DNA of 64,000 nucleotides, from the NCBI RefSeq assembly GCF_015209725.1, contig NZ_CP063656.1, positions 248,001-312,000 of the forward strand. The letters are read 5' to 3'. Source of the DNA: Lysobacter ciconiae (GTDB lineage Bacteria; Pseudomonadota; Gammaproteobacteria; Xanthomonadales; Xanthomonadaceae). A program made the position numbers and the translations under genes. Positions 9,952 through 18,593 of this stretch are shown here, one piece after another. Each line of letters opens with the position of its first letter. Position 1 is the stretch's first letter. Under the pieces are notes generated by a model. It saw only the letters and a program-made list of their open reading frames with translations, had not been told where the DNA came from and did not search any database.

Positions 9952-10641
9952 GTGAGGGGCGCGCTTTATGGCGCGCTGGTGCTGGCGCTGACATTGGCCA
10001 GCTTCGGTGCAGCCGGTGCCCAGCGTGTCGTCGCGCATCCGGCCGCCGTCGCCGACCAGCTTCCGCGAGGCCAGGACGCGTCCCGAGCCCTGATCGAGCT
10101 CGCGGGCTGGATCGTCGCCTCCCAGGACAGCCACGGCTATCCGTTTGCGGTCATGGACAAGGCCGCGGCGCAGATCTTCGTGTTCGGCGGCGACGGCCGA
10201 CTCCGCGGCGCGGCACCCGGGCTCTTCGGCTCGGCGGTCGGCGATCACACGGCCCCCGCCATCGCCGGGCTCGCGCTGCGCGAGATTCCAGGCCGGGACC
10301 GCACGACGCCTGCAGGTCGCTTCGTGGGCGGTTTTGGTCCGTCCATCGATGCCGGGCGCGTGCTGTGGGTGGACTACGATTCGGCGGTCTCCATCCACCC
10401 GACGGCCACAGGCGTTCCCGCCGAGAGGCGCGTGGAACGGCTTGCGTCACCGTCGCCGGACGACAACCGCGTCACGCATGGCTGCATCAACGTGTCGCCC
10501 GACTTCTACGAGGGAATCATCCGGCCGACGTTTGAGGGCGGCGGGGTGTTCTACATCCTGCCGGATTCGCTGCCTATCGTGGAGGTCTTCCCGGAGTTCG
10601 CGCAGAGCGGCGCGAATTCGCAACGCAAGGCCCGTCCATGA
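9952..10641 (+). CDS. Secreted L,D-transpeptidase (YkuD family)
   Basis: A 229-residue exported protein beginning with GTG and a signal peptide (MRGALYGALVLALTLASFGAAGAQ). The catalytic YkuD signature is VTHGCINVSPDFY near residue 177, with the nucleophilic Cys in HGCIN and an upstream SIHPT segment carrying the partner His. Such enzymes form 3-3 cross-links in peptidoglycan or attach lipoproteins to meso-diaminopimelate in the periplasm. It directly follows a murein-lipoprotein-like gene, so a shared role at the envelope is plausible. The protein has an unusually long insertion before the catalytic motif and no LysM domain. Confidence 0.82.
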   Translation: MRGALYGALVLALTLASFGAAGAQRVVAHPAAVADQLPRGQDASRALIELAGWIVASQDSHGYPFAVMDKAAAQIFVFGGDGRLRGAAPGLFGSAVGDHTAPAIAGLALREIPGRDRTTPAGRFVGGFGPSIDAGRVLWVDYDSAVSIHPTATGVPAERRVERLASPSPDDNRVTHGCINVSPDFYEGIIRPTFEGGGVFYILPDSLPIVEVFPEFAQSGANSQRKARP

Positions 10642-10704
10642 CCTGATCAAGCTCATGGCGCGCGTCGGCTACAGTGCGCACATCAGCCCAGCCGAAGCAT
10701 CGTG

Positions 10705-11082
10705 ATGCCGTCAGACAAAGCCACCACCTCCAGCCAGATCCTCGACCGGGTCGTCGCGCAGGCGCGCCGCGACGCCGAGCAGCGGGACAAGGGTTATCGC
10801 GAGCGGGCGTTGAAGATGTACCCGTGGATCTGCGGGCGCTGCGCGCGCGAATTCACCCGCGCCAACCTGCGCGAACTCACCGTGCACCATCGCAACCACG
10901 ACCACGACTTCAATCCACCCGACGGCAGCAACTGGGAGCTGTTGTGCGTGTACTGCCACGACAATGAGCACTCGCGCCATGTCGACTACACCGGTGGCAG
11001 CGCGCTGGATGCCGAAGAACGGCCGGCCGCGGCGACGGGTAATCCGTTTGCCAATCTCAAGTCGCTGCTGAAAAAGGAATGA
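10705..11082 (+). CDS. yajD: HNH nuclease-fold protein YajD
   Basis: A 125-residue cytoplasmic protein closely resembling Escherichia coli YajD. Shared segments are GYRERALKMYPWICGRCAREF, NLRELTVHHRNHDHDFNPPDGSNWELLCVYCHDNEHSRHVD and the final NPFANLKSLL. The two CxxC pairs (CGRC, CVYC) and the HHRNHDHD core form the HNH metal-binding site. A GTG three bases upstream could also start translation. Function in the cell is unknown; it is a short single gene between an L,D-transpeptidase and the convergent glucose dehydrogenase gene. Confidence 0.92.
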   Translation: MPSDKATTSSQILDRVVAQARRDAEQRDKGYRERALKMYPWICGRCAREFTRANLRELTVHHRNHDHDFNPPDGSNWELLCVYCHDNEHSRHVDYTGGSALDAEERPAAATGNPFANLKSLLKKE

Positions 11083-11131
11083 GCGTGGCGGAGGCGGTGG
11101 ACTTGTCCGCCTCCTGCACCGATCGGTTGAA

Positions 11132-13681
11132 TCACTCCGACGTGGCTGGCAAGGCGTAGGCGATGACCGCGTCGCCGGTTTTGGTGCCCAGCGAGCCGTG
11201 CCCGCCGGCGGCGACCACCACGTACTGGCGGCCATCCTCGCCCAGGTAACTCATCGGTGTGGCCTGGCCGCCGGCGGGGAGCCGGCTCTGCCACAACTGC
11301 GCGCCGGTGGAAACGTCGTAGGCGCGCATGTAGTAATCCAGCGTGCTGGAAAGGAAGGCGACTCCGCCGGCCGTCATGATCGGACCGCCCAGGTTGGGCA
11401 CGCCCATGCGGAACGGCAGCGGCAAGGGCGAGCTGTCGCGCACGGTGCCGTTCCGGTGCTGCCAGATGCGCTTGCCCGTGGTCAGGTCGGACACCGCCAC
11501 GAAGCCCCACGGTGGCGCCTGGCACGGCAGCCCGAGCCTCGACACAAACGGTGTCAGCGATATCGCGAACGGGGCACCGAAGTTTTCGTTGAGCGCGGGC
11601 AAGGCCTCGCTGCCCGGCGGGACTTTGCCGTCATTGACATACAGCTCGGTGGCGTTTTCGCGCGGTACCAAGCGCGAGACGAACGCCAGCCGGGTGGGCG
11701 TGGTGAAGGTGATCTGGCGCTCCGGGTCCACCGCCACGCCGCCCCAGTTGAACACCCCGAAGTTGCCCGGATACACCAGCGTGCCCTGGGTGGATGGCGG
11801 GGTGTAGCGGCCTTCGTAGCGCAGCTTGCGCAGGTCGATGCGGCAGGCCAGCTGGTCGAACAGCGTCGCGCCCCACATGTCGCGTCCGCGCAGCGGCGGA
11901 GGATCGTAGGACAGCGCGGACACCGGCTGGGTGGGCGCGGTGTGGTCGCCGGCGGCGGCGCCTTGCGGCACCGCCGTTTCGGTCACCGGCAGGATGGGCT
12001 CGCCGGTCCGCCGGTCGAGCACGAAGACCTCGCCCTGCTTGGTCGGCTGTACCAGGGCAGGAATGCGCTGGCCGCGGACGGTCAGGTCGATCAGGCTTGG
12101 CTGCGCAGGCACGTCGTAGTCCCACAGGTCGTGATGCACCGTCTGGAACACCCAGCGCTCGCGGCCGGTGGCCAGGTCGAGCGCCACCACCGCTGACGAG
12201 TAGCGCTCCACGTCCGCGCTGCGGTTGCCACCCCACTGGTCGGGTGGCTGGTTGCCCATGGGCACGTACACCATGCCCAGCGCTTCATCCACGCTGGACG
12301 GCGCCCAGCTGTTGGGCGAGTTGGGCGTGTAGAGCCCGTCCGCCGCGATCGGCGCGGTCTGCTCCGGGTTGGCCGAGTCCCAGTTCCAGACCAGCGCGCC
12401 GGTATGCACGTCGAACGCGCGGATGACCCCGGACGCTTCGGTGGTGGAGACATTGTCCAGCACCGTGCCGGCCACGATGACCAGCGACGCGGTCACCACC
12501 ACCGGCGAGGTGGAGTAGTAAGAGCCCGGATTGACGTAGGGCATGTTGGCCCACAGGTCGATCTGCCCGTCGCCGCCACCGAAGTCGGCGCACACCTTGC
12601 CGTCGTCGGGGTTGATCGCGATCAGGCGGCCGTCGGCGGTCGGCATGAAGAGACGTGACGGGCATTCGGCCGTGATCGGCAGGTCGATCGCCGCGATGGG
12701 CGCGCCGGACGGGGTTTGCTGTGCTGCGGGCGTTGTGGCCGGAACCGTCGCTGTCGTGGCGTTGATGGTTCCCTCGCCGGCGATGCTTGCCGAGGCAGCC
12801 GCCGACGCGCTCGCGTCGTTGTGATACGACAGGCCGCGGCAGGTCAGATGCTGCAGTGCCAGCTCGCCCTGGATCTTCGGGTCCAGTCGCCACACCTCCT
12901 CGCCGGTGGTGGCGTCCAGCGCGATGATCGACTGGTGTGGCGTGCAGAGAAACAGCCGGTTGCCGATCTTCAACGGCGTGACTTCGAACGTGGTCTCCTC
13001 CGGATCGCCGGACAGGCCGCGCACGTCGCCGGTGTGGTACGTCCACGCCACCTCGAGCTGGCCGGCGTTGGCCGGAGTGATCTGCGTCAGCGGTGAGTAG
13101 CGTTGGCCGTAGCCGGTACGTCCGTACGCGTGCCATTCGCCCGGCGGCACGCCCGACGGATCCACCCCCGTGCTGCCTGCGGCCATCGGCACGGTGCCCT
13201 TGATTGCGTGCGGGTCGCTGAACCAGGAAGCGACCGAGAGGATCGCCACCAGCGCCATCGCGACCGTCAGCGCAAGGCTGCCGCGAGCGGAGATGGCCGG
13301 GTGACCAGCGGCATCATGCCGGGCGCCTGCCGCAGGTTCGCCGGCAGCGTGCAAGCCGCGCCGCAGCCAGGGCGTCAGCAGCCAGATGCCGATCACGAAC
13401 AACACCCCGAGGCGCGCCGCGAGCGGCCACCAGTCCAGGCCGGCTTCCCACAAGGACCACGCCAGCGAAGCCGCCAGCACCGCCGCGTAGATCCAGAGTG
13501 CCCATCGGCGGCGGAGCACCAGCCCGACTCCCGATGCTGCCAGTCCCAGCGCGGCCAGGGCGTAGTACCAGGAACCACCCAGCGCGATGAGCTGCGCGCC
13601 GCCCACACCCATCAGCAGCGCCATGACGAGCAGCAGTGCGCCCGTCAGCGGAGGGGCAATGCTGCGTCGGCGGTGGGTCAT
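11132..13681 (-). CDS. gcd: Membrane-bound PQQ-dependent glucose dehydrogenase
   Basis: An 849-residue quinoprotein that oxidises glucose to gluconolactone at the periplasmic face and passes electrons to ubiquinone. The start MTHRRRSIAPPL precedes five membrane helices in the first 150 residues, the hallmark of Gcd compared with soluble quinoproteins. The rest is an eight-bladed PQQ propeller, with segments such as FEVTPLKIGNRLFLCTPHQ, TGEEVWRLDPK, and the long PSLIDL/GEVFVLDRRTGEPI region. A stretch of Ala/Thr-rich residues (about 350-385) is an insertion relative to E. coli Gcd (796 residues). No PQQ synthesis genes are in the window. It is divergent from the FAD oxidoreductase gene. Confidence 0.93.
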   Translation of the reverse strand: MTHRRRSIAPPLTGALLLVMALLMGVGGAQLIALGGSWYYALAALGLAASGVGLVLRRRWALWIYAAVLAASLAWSLWEAGLDWWPLAARLGVLFVIGIWLLTPWLRRGLHAAGEPAAGARHDAAGHPAISARGSLALTVAMALVAILSVASWFSDPHAIKGTVPMAAGSTGVDPSGVPPGEWHAYGRTGYGQRYSPLTQITPANAGQLEVAWTYHTGDVRGLSGDPEETTFEVTPLKIGNRLFLCTPHQSIIALDATTGEEVWRLDPKIQGELALQHLTCRGLSYHNDASASAAASASIAGEGTINATTATVPATTPAAQQTPSGAPIAAIDLPITAECPSRLFMPTADGRLIAINPDDGKVCADFGGGDGQIDLWANMPYVNPGSYYSTSPVVVTASLVIVAGTVLDNVSTTEASGVIRAFDVHTGALVWNWDSANPEQTAPIAADGLYTPNSPNSWAPSSVDEALGMVYVPMGNQPPDQWGGNRSADVERYSSAVVALDLATGRERWVFQTVHHDLWDYDVPAQPSLIDLTVRGQRIPALVQPTKQGEVFVLDRRTGEPILPVTETAVPQGAAAGDHTAPTQPVSALSYDPPPLRGRDMWGATLFDQLACRIDLRKLRYEGRYTPPSTQGTLVYPGNFGVFNWGGVAVDPERQITFTTPTRLAFVSRLVPRENATELYVNDGKVPPGSEALPALNENFGAPFAISLTPFVSRLGLPCQAPPWGFVAVSDLTTGKRIWQHRNGTVRDSSPLPLPFRMGVPNLGGPIMTAGGVAFLSSTLDYYMRAYDVSTGAQLWQSRLPAGGQATPMSYLGEDGRQYVVVAAGGHGSLGTKTGDAVIAYALPATSE

Positions 13682-13877
13682 GTGCAGGGTTCCCTGGCTG
13701 GATGCTTGATCTGGATAACGCGCGCGGCGTCGACGCGACGTGGAGGGTGGTGTGCGACCCGCTGCGACACGGGGACATTCACTCCTCCGTGATCCGCCGC
13801 TGCGCACCGTAATGACTCCAGCGCGGCTGGCGTAACTTCGCTACCCGCGCCTGACACGACTCTCAACGGAAGACCCC

Positions 13878-15092
13878 ATGGATCTGAAAAGCGGCTACCC
13901 GTTCTGGGCGGTCAAGAACGGCCTGATGCATGCCTTTGAGCCGCTGCAAAGCGATACCCGTTGCGATGTCGCCATCATCGGCGGTGGCATCAGCGGCGCA
14001 TTGATCGCCGATACGCTTTCCGCTGCCGGTCACGAAGTGGTGCTGGTCGAACAGCGCGACATTGGCTGGGGCAGCACGGCGGCGAGCACGGCCTTGCTGC
14101 AATACGAGATCGACACCCACCTGACCGAGCTCAGCACGACGCTGGGCGAGGACAACGCGGTGCTGGCCTACCGCGCGTGCGTCGACGCGATCGGCATGCT
14201 CGAGGAGGTCGCCAACGGTCTGGGCGACACGGGCTTTGAACGTTGCGAGAGCCTGTACTACGCCAGCCGGGCACGCGACACGGGGAAGCTGCGCGAGGAG
14301 TACGCGCTGCGCCGCCGGCACGGGTTCGATGTCCGTTGGCTGGAGTCGGGTGAGATCAAGGAACGCTTCGGCATCCCCGCGCCGGCGGCGATCCTCAACC
14401 GCCCGGCCGCCAGCGTGGATCCCTACCGGCTCACCTACGGCCTGCTCACCCGGCTGCAGAAGCGCGGCGTGGGCGTGCACGACCGGACCCGCGTGGCCAG
14501 CGTGGTCACGCGACCGCGATCGGTGGAGCTCGCGCTGGAGAACGGCGCACGCCTGATCGCGGGCCACGTGATCGTGGCGGCGGGCTACGAGGGCGAGAAC
14601 TTCCTGCCCAGCAACGTCGCCAGCAACCGCAGCAGCTACGCATTCGTCACCGATTCGATCAGCCGCGATGAGCTGGGCGCGCTGTCCACGACGATGATGT
14701 GGGAAACCGCGCGACCCTACCTCTACCTGCGCACGACCTCGGACAACCGTCTGCTGGTGGGCGGGGAGGACGACCGCGTGGACATCCCGCGGCGCCGCGA
14801 TGCGATGGTCGACCGCAAGGCGCGCTCACTGGCGAAGAAGGCGCAGAAGCTGTTTCCGCATCTCGACATCGCCCCGACGTTCTCATGGGCCGGGACGTTC
14901 GCCGAGACCAGCGACGGCCTGCCGTATTTCGGGCCGCATCCGGCGACCGGCCCGCGGATGCTGTTCGCCATGGCCTACGGCGGCAACGGCATCACCTACT
15001 CGATGCTGGGCGCGGGGCTGTTGCGGGCGATGGTGGAGGGCAAGCCGCACCGCCTGGCGCCGCTGTTCACCTTCGAGCGCTTGGACACCTGA
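13878..15092 (+). CDS. FAD-dependent oxidoreductase (D-amino-acid oxidase family)
   Basis: A 404-residue flavoprotein. The Rossmann FAD-binding motif is seen as VAIIGGGISGALIADTLSAAGHEVVLVEQ at about residues 31-60, followed by GWGSTAASTALLQYE. A C-terminal FAD segment FAMAYGGNGITYSMLGAGLL closes the fold. Related proteins oxidise amines, glycine-type substrates or 2-hydroxy acids; the substrate here cannot be read. There is no signal peptide, so it is probably cytoplasmic. The ATG follows GGAAGACCCC. It is divergent from gcd, with 196 bases between the two starts. Confidence 0.85.
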   Translation: MDLKSGYPFWAVKNGLMHAFEPLQSDTRCDVAIIGGGISGALIADTLSAAGHEVVLVEQRDIGWGSTAASTALLQYEIDTHLTELSTTLGEDNAVLAYRACVDAIGMLEEVANGLGDTGFERCESLYYASRARDTGKLREEYALRRRHGFDVRWLESGEIKERFGIPAPAAILNRPAASVDPYRLTYGLLTRLQKRGVGVHDRTRVASVVTRPRSVELALENGARLIAGHVIVAAGYEGENFLPSNVASNRSSYAFVTDSISRDELGALSTTMMWETARPYLYLRTTSDNRLLVGGEDDRVDIPRRRDAMVDRKARSLAKKAQKLFPHLDIAPTFSWAGTFAETSDGLPYFGPHPATGPRMLFAMAYGGNGITYSMLGAGLLRAMVEGKPHRLAPLFTFERLDT

Positions 15093-15131
15093 CCGATCGC
15101 GCCCGTCCAGGACACCGCCGTCGCGCCCGGC

Positions 15132-17111
15132 TCAGCTGTCCAGCAATGCCCTGATCGCCGCCAGTCCGGCCGCCGCGCGCTCCTGCTTGTGCGCCGCGTC
15201 GGCAATCGGATCGGCGCCGTCGCGCTGGATCTCGGCGATGGGCAGCTCGTCCAAGAAGCGGCTCGGCTTGAGGCGGATCGTGTCGCCCCACTTCTGCGCC
15301 TTCTTCGAGTACGACAGCCACAGCCGTTCCTTGGCCCGGGTGATGCCGACGTACAGCAGCCGGCGCTCCTCCTCGAGGCTGCCTTCATCCAGGGCGGCAT
15401 CGTGCGGCAGCGTGCCGTCCTCGACGCCGACGATGAACACGTAGCGGAATTCCAGGCCCTTGGCGCCGTGCAGGCTCATCAGGCGCACCTGGTTGCCGGC
15501 CTCGCCCTTGTCGGCGTGCGAGAGCAGCGTCAGCTGCGCGGCCAGCTCGCCCGGGCCGGCCCCCTTGCCGCCGTCAAACCAGTCGGCGAGTTCCTCCAGG
15601 TTGGCCTTGCGGCGCTGGAAGGACGCCTCGTCCTTGCACTGGGCGCGGATCGCCAGCAGCAGGCCGGACTTCTCCGCCAGCACGCGCACCAGTTCGGACG
15701 GCGGCAGCTTGCGTGCGTCCTCGCGCAGGCCGCGGACGATGCCGACAAAGGTGTTCAGCGCATTGCCGGCACGCGGCGGCAGCTGCTGCAGCGCGCCGAC
15801 CGACTCGGCGGCGCGCGACATCGGCATGCCGGCACGCTGGGCCAGTTCGGCCAGTCGCGCCAGCGTGGTCGCGCCGACCTCGCGCTTGGGTGAGGTCACC
15901 GCACGCAGGAACGCGGCATCGTCGTCGGGATTGGCGATCAGGCGCAGCCAGGACATCGCGTCCTTGACCTCGCCGCGCTCCAGGAAGGCGGTGCCGCCGG
16001 TCAGGTGGTAGGGCACGCCGACCTGCTGCAGCGCCTTCTCCAGCGCGCGCGACTGGAAATTGCCGCGGAACAGGATGCAGAAATCGCTCCACGGCGTCTG
16101 CCGGGCGGTGGCGGTGAACTGGATCTCGGCGGCGACCTTTTCCGCCTCATGCGCACTGTCGCGGCATTCCCAGATGCGGATGCGCTCGCCGTCGGCCTGC
16201 TCGCTCCACAGCGTCTTGAGGTGGGTGTGCGGGTTGTTGGCGATCAGCGCGTTGGCCGCGCGCAGCACGCGGTTGGAGCAGCGGTAGTTCTGCTCCAGCT
16301 TGATCACCCGCAGGCTCGGGTAATCGGTCTCCAGCGACAGCAGGTTGTCGGGATTGGCGCCGCGCCAGGCGTAGATGGACTGGTCGTCATCGCCCACCAC
16401 GGTGAACAGCCCGCTCGGCCCGGCCAGCGACTTGAGCAGCCGGTACTGGGCGTCGTTGGTGTCCTGGCACTCGTCCACCAGCAGGTAGCCAATGCGCTCG
16501 CGCCAGGCCAGCGCGCACTCCTCGTCGGACTCCAGCAACTGCACCGGCAGGCGGATCAGGTCATCGAAGTCGACCGCATTGAACGTGGTCAGGCGCGCCT
16601 GGTAGAGCGCGTAGACGGTGGCCGCCTCCACTTCGCGCGCGCTGCGGGCTTCGGCCATCGCCTGCTCGGGCGACAGGCCGGCGTTCTTGGCGCGCGAGAT
16701 CAGGTTGCGCATGCCGTCCAGCACGTCCGGCTTGGTGCCCACACCCAGCAGGTCCTTGATCTGCGCGCCGCTGTCGTCGCTGTCGAAGATCGAGAAGCCG
16801 CGGCGCAGGCCGAGCTTGGCGTGTTCGATCTGCAAAAAGCGCAGGCCCAGCGCGTGGAAGGTGGAGATCGTCAGGCCGTCGGCGCCGTCGCCGCGGATGC
16901 GCTTGGCGACGCGTTCGCGCATCTCCTTGGCCGACTTGTTAGTGAAGGTGATCGCCGCGATGCGCCGGGCCGGCATGCGGCCGGATGCGATCAGGTGGGC
17001 GATCTTCTCCACGATCACGCGGGTCTTGCCGCTGCCGGCACCGGCGAGCACCAGCAGGGGGCCTTCGACGTGTTCGACGGCGGCGCGTTGGGGAGGGTTG
17101 AGGCCGTGCAT
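15132..17111 (-). CDS. rep: ATP-dependent DNA helicase Rep
   Basis: A 659-residue superfamily 1A 3'-5' helicase that clears proteins from DNA ahead of replication forks. Start MHGLNPPQRAAVEHV corresponds to the E. coli Rep start; a GTG 15 bases upstream is less likely. Motifs in order: Walker A AGAGSGKT (near 25), Ia TFTNKSAKEM, II LLVDECQDTN (near 220), III GDDDQSIYAWRGA, IV LEQNYRCS, V SLHGAKGLEFRYVFIVG, VI EERRLLYVGITRAKERL. The short C-terminus and overall length favour Rep over UvrD. It is convergent with the FAD oxidoreductase gene and divergent from the Sel1-type gene. Confidence 0.95.
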   Translation of the reverse strand: MHGLNPPQRAAVEHVEGPLLVLAGAGSGKTRVIVEKIAHLIASGRMPARRIAAITFTNKSAKEMRERVAKRIRGDGADGLTISTFHALGLRFLQIEHAKLGLRRGFSIFDSDDSGAQIKDLLGVGTKPDVLDGMRNLISRAKNAGLSPEQAMAEARSAREVEAATVYALYQARLTTFNAVDFDDLIRLPVQLLESDEECALAWRERIGYLLVDECQDTNDAQYRLLKSLAGPSGLFTVVGDDDQSIYAWRGANPDNLLSLETDYPSLRVIKLEQNYRCSNRVLRAANALIANNPHTHLKTLWSEQADGERIRIWECRDSAHEAEKVAAEIQFTATARQTPWSDFCILFRGNFQSRALEKALQQVGVPYHLTGGTAFLERGEVKDAMSWLRLIANPDDDAAFLRAVTSPKREVGATTLARLAELAQRAGMPMSRAAESVGALQQLPPRAGNALNTFVGIVRGLREDARKLPPSELVRVLAEKSGLLLAIRAQCKDEASFQRRKANLEELADWFDGGKGAGPGELAAQLTLLSHADKGEAGNQVRLMSLHGAKGLEFRYVFIVGVEDGTLPHDAALDEGSLEEERRLLYVGITRAKERLWLSYSKKAQKWGDTIRLKPSRFLDELPIAEIQRDGADPIADAAHKQERAAAGLAAIRALLDS

Positions 17112-17217
17112 GGGGACTGCAGTCACGCGATGGAGCGGCCGGGCAGTTTACCCCGGCCCCGCCGACGACTACCTTTGTCGGCTTCTCTCACCGGCTGTCA
17201 TGGCTCAAGGATCACGG

Positions 17218-17940
17218 ATGCTCCCTCGGCTGCTGTTTCGCGCGCTGCTCGCGCCCTGTCTGTTTGCCCTTGCTTTCACCGCCGCCGCGGCGCCGCCGGC
17301 GGAGGATCCGCTGGACGATCCGGTGATGCTTTCAGCGGGCTTCCTGGCCGGCCACCCCGACCTGAACTACCGCATCGAGGGCCAGAAGGCGCTCGACCAC
17401 GGCCGCCTGCAGGACGCGCTGGCGTACTTCCGTCGCGCCAGCCTCTACGCCGACAAGGCCTCGCAGGCGATGGTCGGCGAGATGCTCTGGCAGGGCCGCG
17501 GCACCGAGGTGGACCGGCCACTGGCCTACGCGTGGATGGACCTGGCCGCCGAGCGCGGCTACCGCGGTTTCCTCCGCTTCCGCGAGCAGTACTGGGAGCA
17601 GCTGGACCAGGCCGAGCGTGATCGCGCGGTGGCCGAAGGCCAGGCGGTCTACGCGCGCTACGGCGATGCAGTCGCCCAGCCGCGGATGGCGGCGGTGCTG
17701 CGCCGCGCGCGCAGCCAGGTCACCGGCAGCCGCACCGGCTTCGTCGGCTCGCTGAAAATCGTCACCACCGGTCCGGCCGGGGAGTCGATCAACATCGACG
17801 GCTCCCAATTCCACGACGAGCGCTACTGGGATCCGAAGCAGTACGCCGCGTGGCAGGACAGCATCTGGATGAATCCGCGCGTGGGCACGGTCAACGTGGG
17901 CGAAACCGAGGTGCTGCCCAGGCGGGAACCCGGGTCCTGA
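17218..17940 (+). CDS. Secreted Sel1-repeat-type protein
   Basis: A 240-residue exported protein. The start at 17218 (MLPRLLFRALLAPCLFALAFTAAAA) follows AAGGA at a good distance; an in-frame ATG 18 bases upstream is possible. After the signal peptide, residues 55-115 hold one to two Sel1/TPR-like helical repeats (GRLQDALAYFRRASLYADKASQAMVGEMLWQGRGTEVDRPLAYAWMDLAAERGY), which usually mediate protein contacts. The C-terminal half has no domain I recognise. Its stop is 17 bases from the tdk start, so the genes may be cotranscribed. Confidence 0.75.
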   Translation: MLPRLLFRALLAPCLFALAFTAAAAPPAEDPLDDPVMLSAGFLAGHPDLNYRIEGQKALDHGRLQDALAYFRRASLYADKASQAMVGEMLWQGRGTEVDRPLAYAWMDLAAERGYRGFLRFREQYWEQLDQAERDRAVAEGQAVYARYGDAVAQPRMAAVLRRARSQVTGSRTGFVGSLKIVTTGPAGESINIDGSQFHDERYWDPKQYAAWQDSIWMNPRVGTVNVGETEVLPRREPGS

Positions 17941-17957
17941 TCGCCTAAAATGCCGGC

Positions 17958-18593
17958 ATGGCGAAGCTCTATTTCTACTATTCGGCGATGAACGCCGGCA
18001 AGACCACCAACCTGCTGCAATCGGCGCACAACTACCGCGAGCGCGGGATGCGGGTGCTGATCCTGGCGCCGCAGCTGGACAGCCGCGCCGGCAGCGGCAC
18101 GGTGGCCTCGCGTATCGGACTGAGCGCTGCGGCGACCACGTTCACTCCCGAGCAGGACCTGCAGTCGTTGGTCGCCACCGACATCGCCGCACACGGCGAG
18201 TTGCACTGCGTGCTGGTGGACGAGGCTCAGTTCCTGCACAAGCCGCAGGTCTGGCAGCTGAGCGAGGTGGTGGACGCGTTCGGTATCCCGGTGTTGTGCT
18301 ACGGCCTGCGCACGGACTTCCGCGGCGAGCTGTTCGAGGGCAGCCAATACCTGCTGGCTTGGGCGGATGAGATCAGCGAGATCAAGACGATCTGCCACAG
18401 CGGCAGCAAGGCGACGATGACCGTGCGCGTGGATGCGCAGGGCCGCGCGGTGCGCGACGGACCCCAGGTCGAGATCGGCGGCAACGAGCGCTACCTGTCG
18501 GTATCGCGCGCCGAATACAAGAAGGTGGTCCGCGGCGAGGGGTCGATCGACCCGATGCAGCCGCCGCTGTCCCTGCCGCCGGCGAGCGACTGA
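17958..18593 (+). CDS. tdk: Thymidine kinase, class II
   Basis: A 211-residue cytosolic enzyme that phosphorylates thymidine with ATP in nucleotide salvage. The P-loop is SAMNAGKTTNLL (residues 9-20), the catalytic region is CVLVDEAQFL (near residue 90), the lasso region includes CYGLRTDFRGELFEGS, and the thymidine-binding IGGNERYLSVSR lies near residue 175. The zinc-ribbon cysteines are mostly missing: the first pair is CHSG instead of CxxC and the second is SVSRAEY instead of CxxH or CxxC. Xanthomonad enzymes share this, so it is probably a lineage trait and not damage. The 3' end overlaps the convergent kinase gene by 103 bases. Confidence 0.95.
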   Translation: MAKLYFYYSAMNAGKTTNLLQSAHNYRERGMRVLILAPQLDSRAGSGTVASRIGLSAAATTFTPEQDLQSLVATDIAAHGELHCVLVDEAQFLHKPQVWQLSEVVDAFGIPVLCYGLRTDFRGELFEGSQYLLAWADEISEIKTICHSGSKATMTVRVDAQGRAVRDGPQVEIGGNERYLSVSRAEYKKVVRGEGSIDPMQPPLSLPPASD

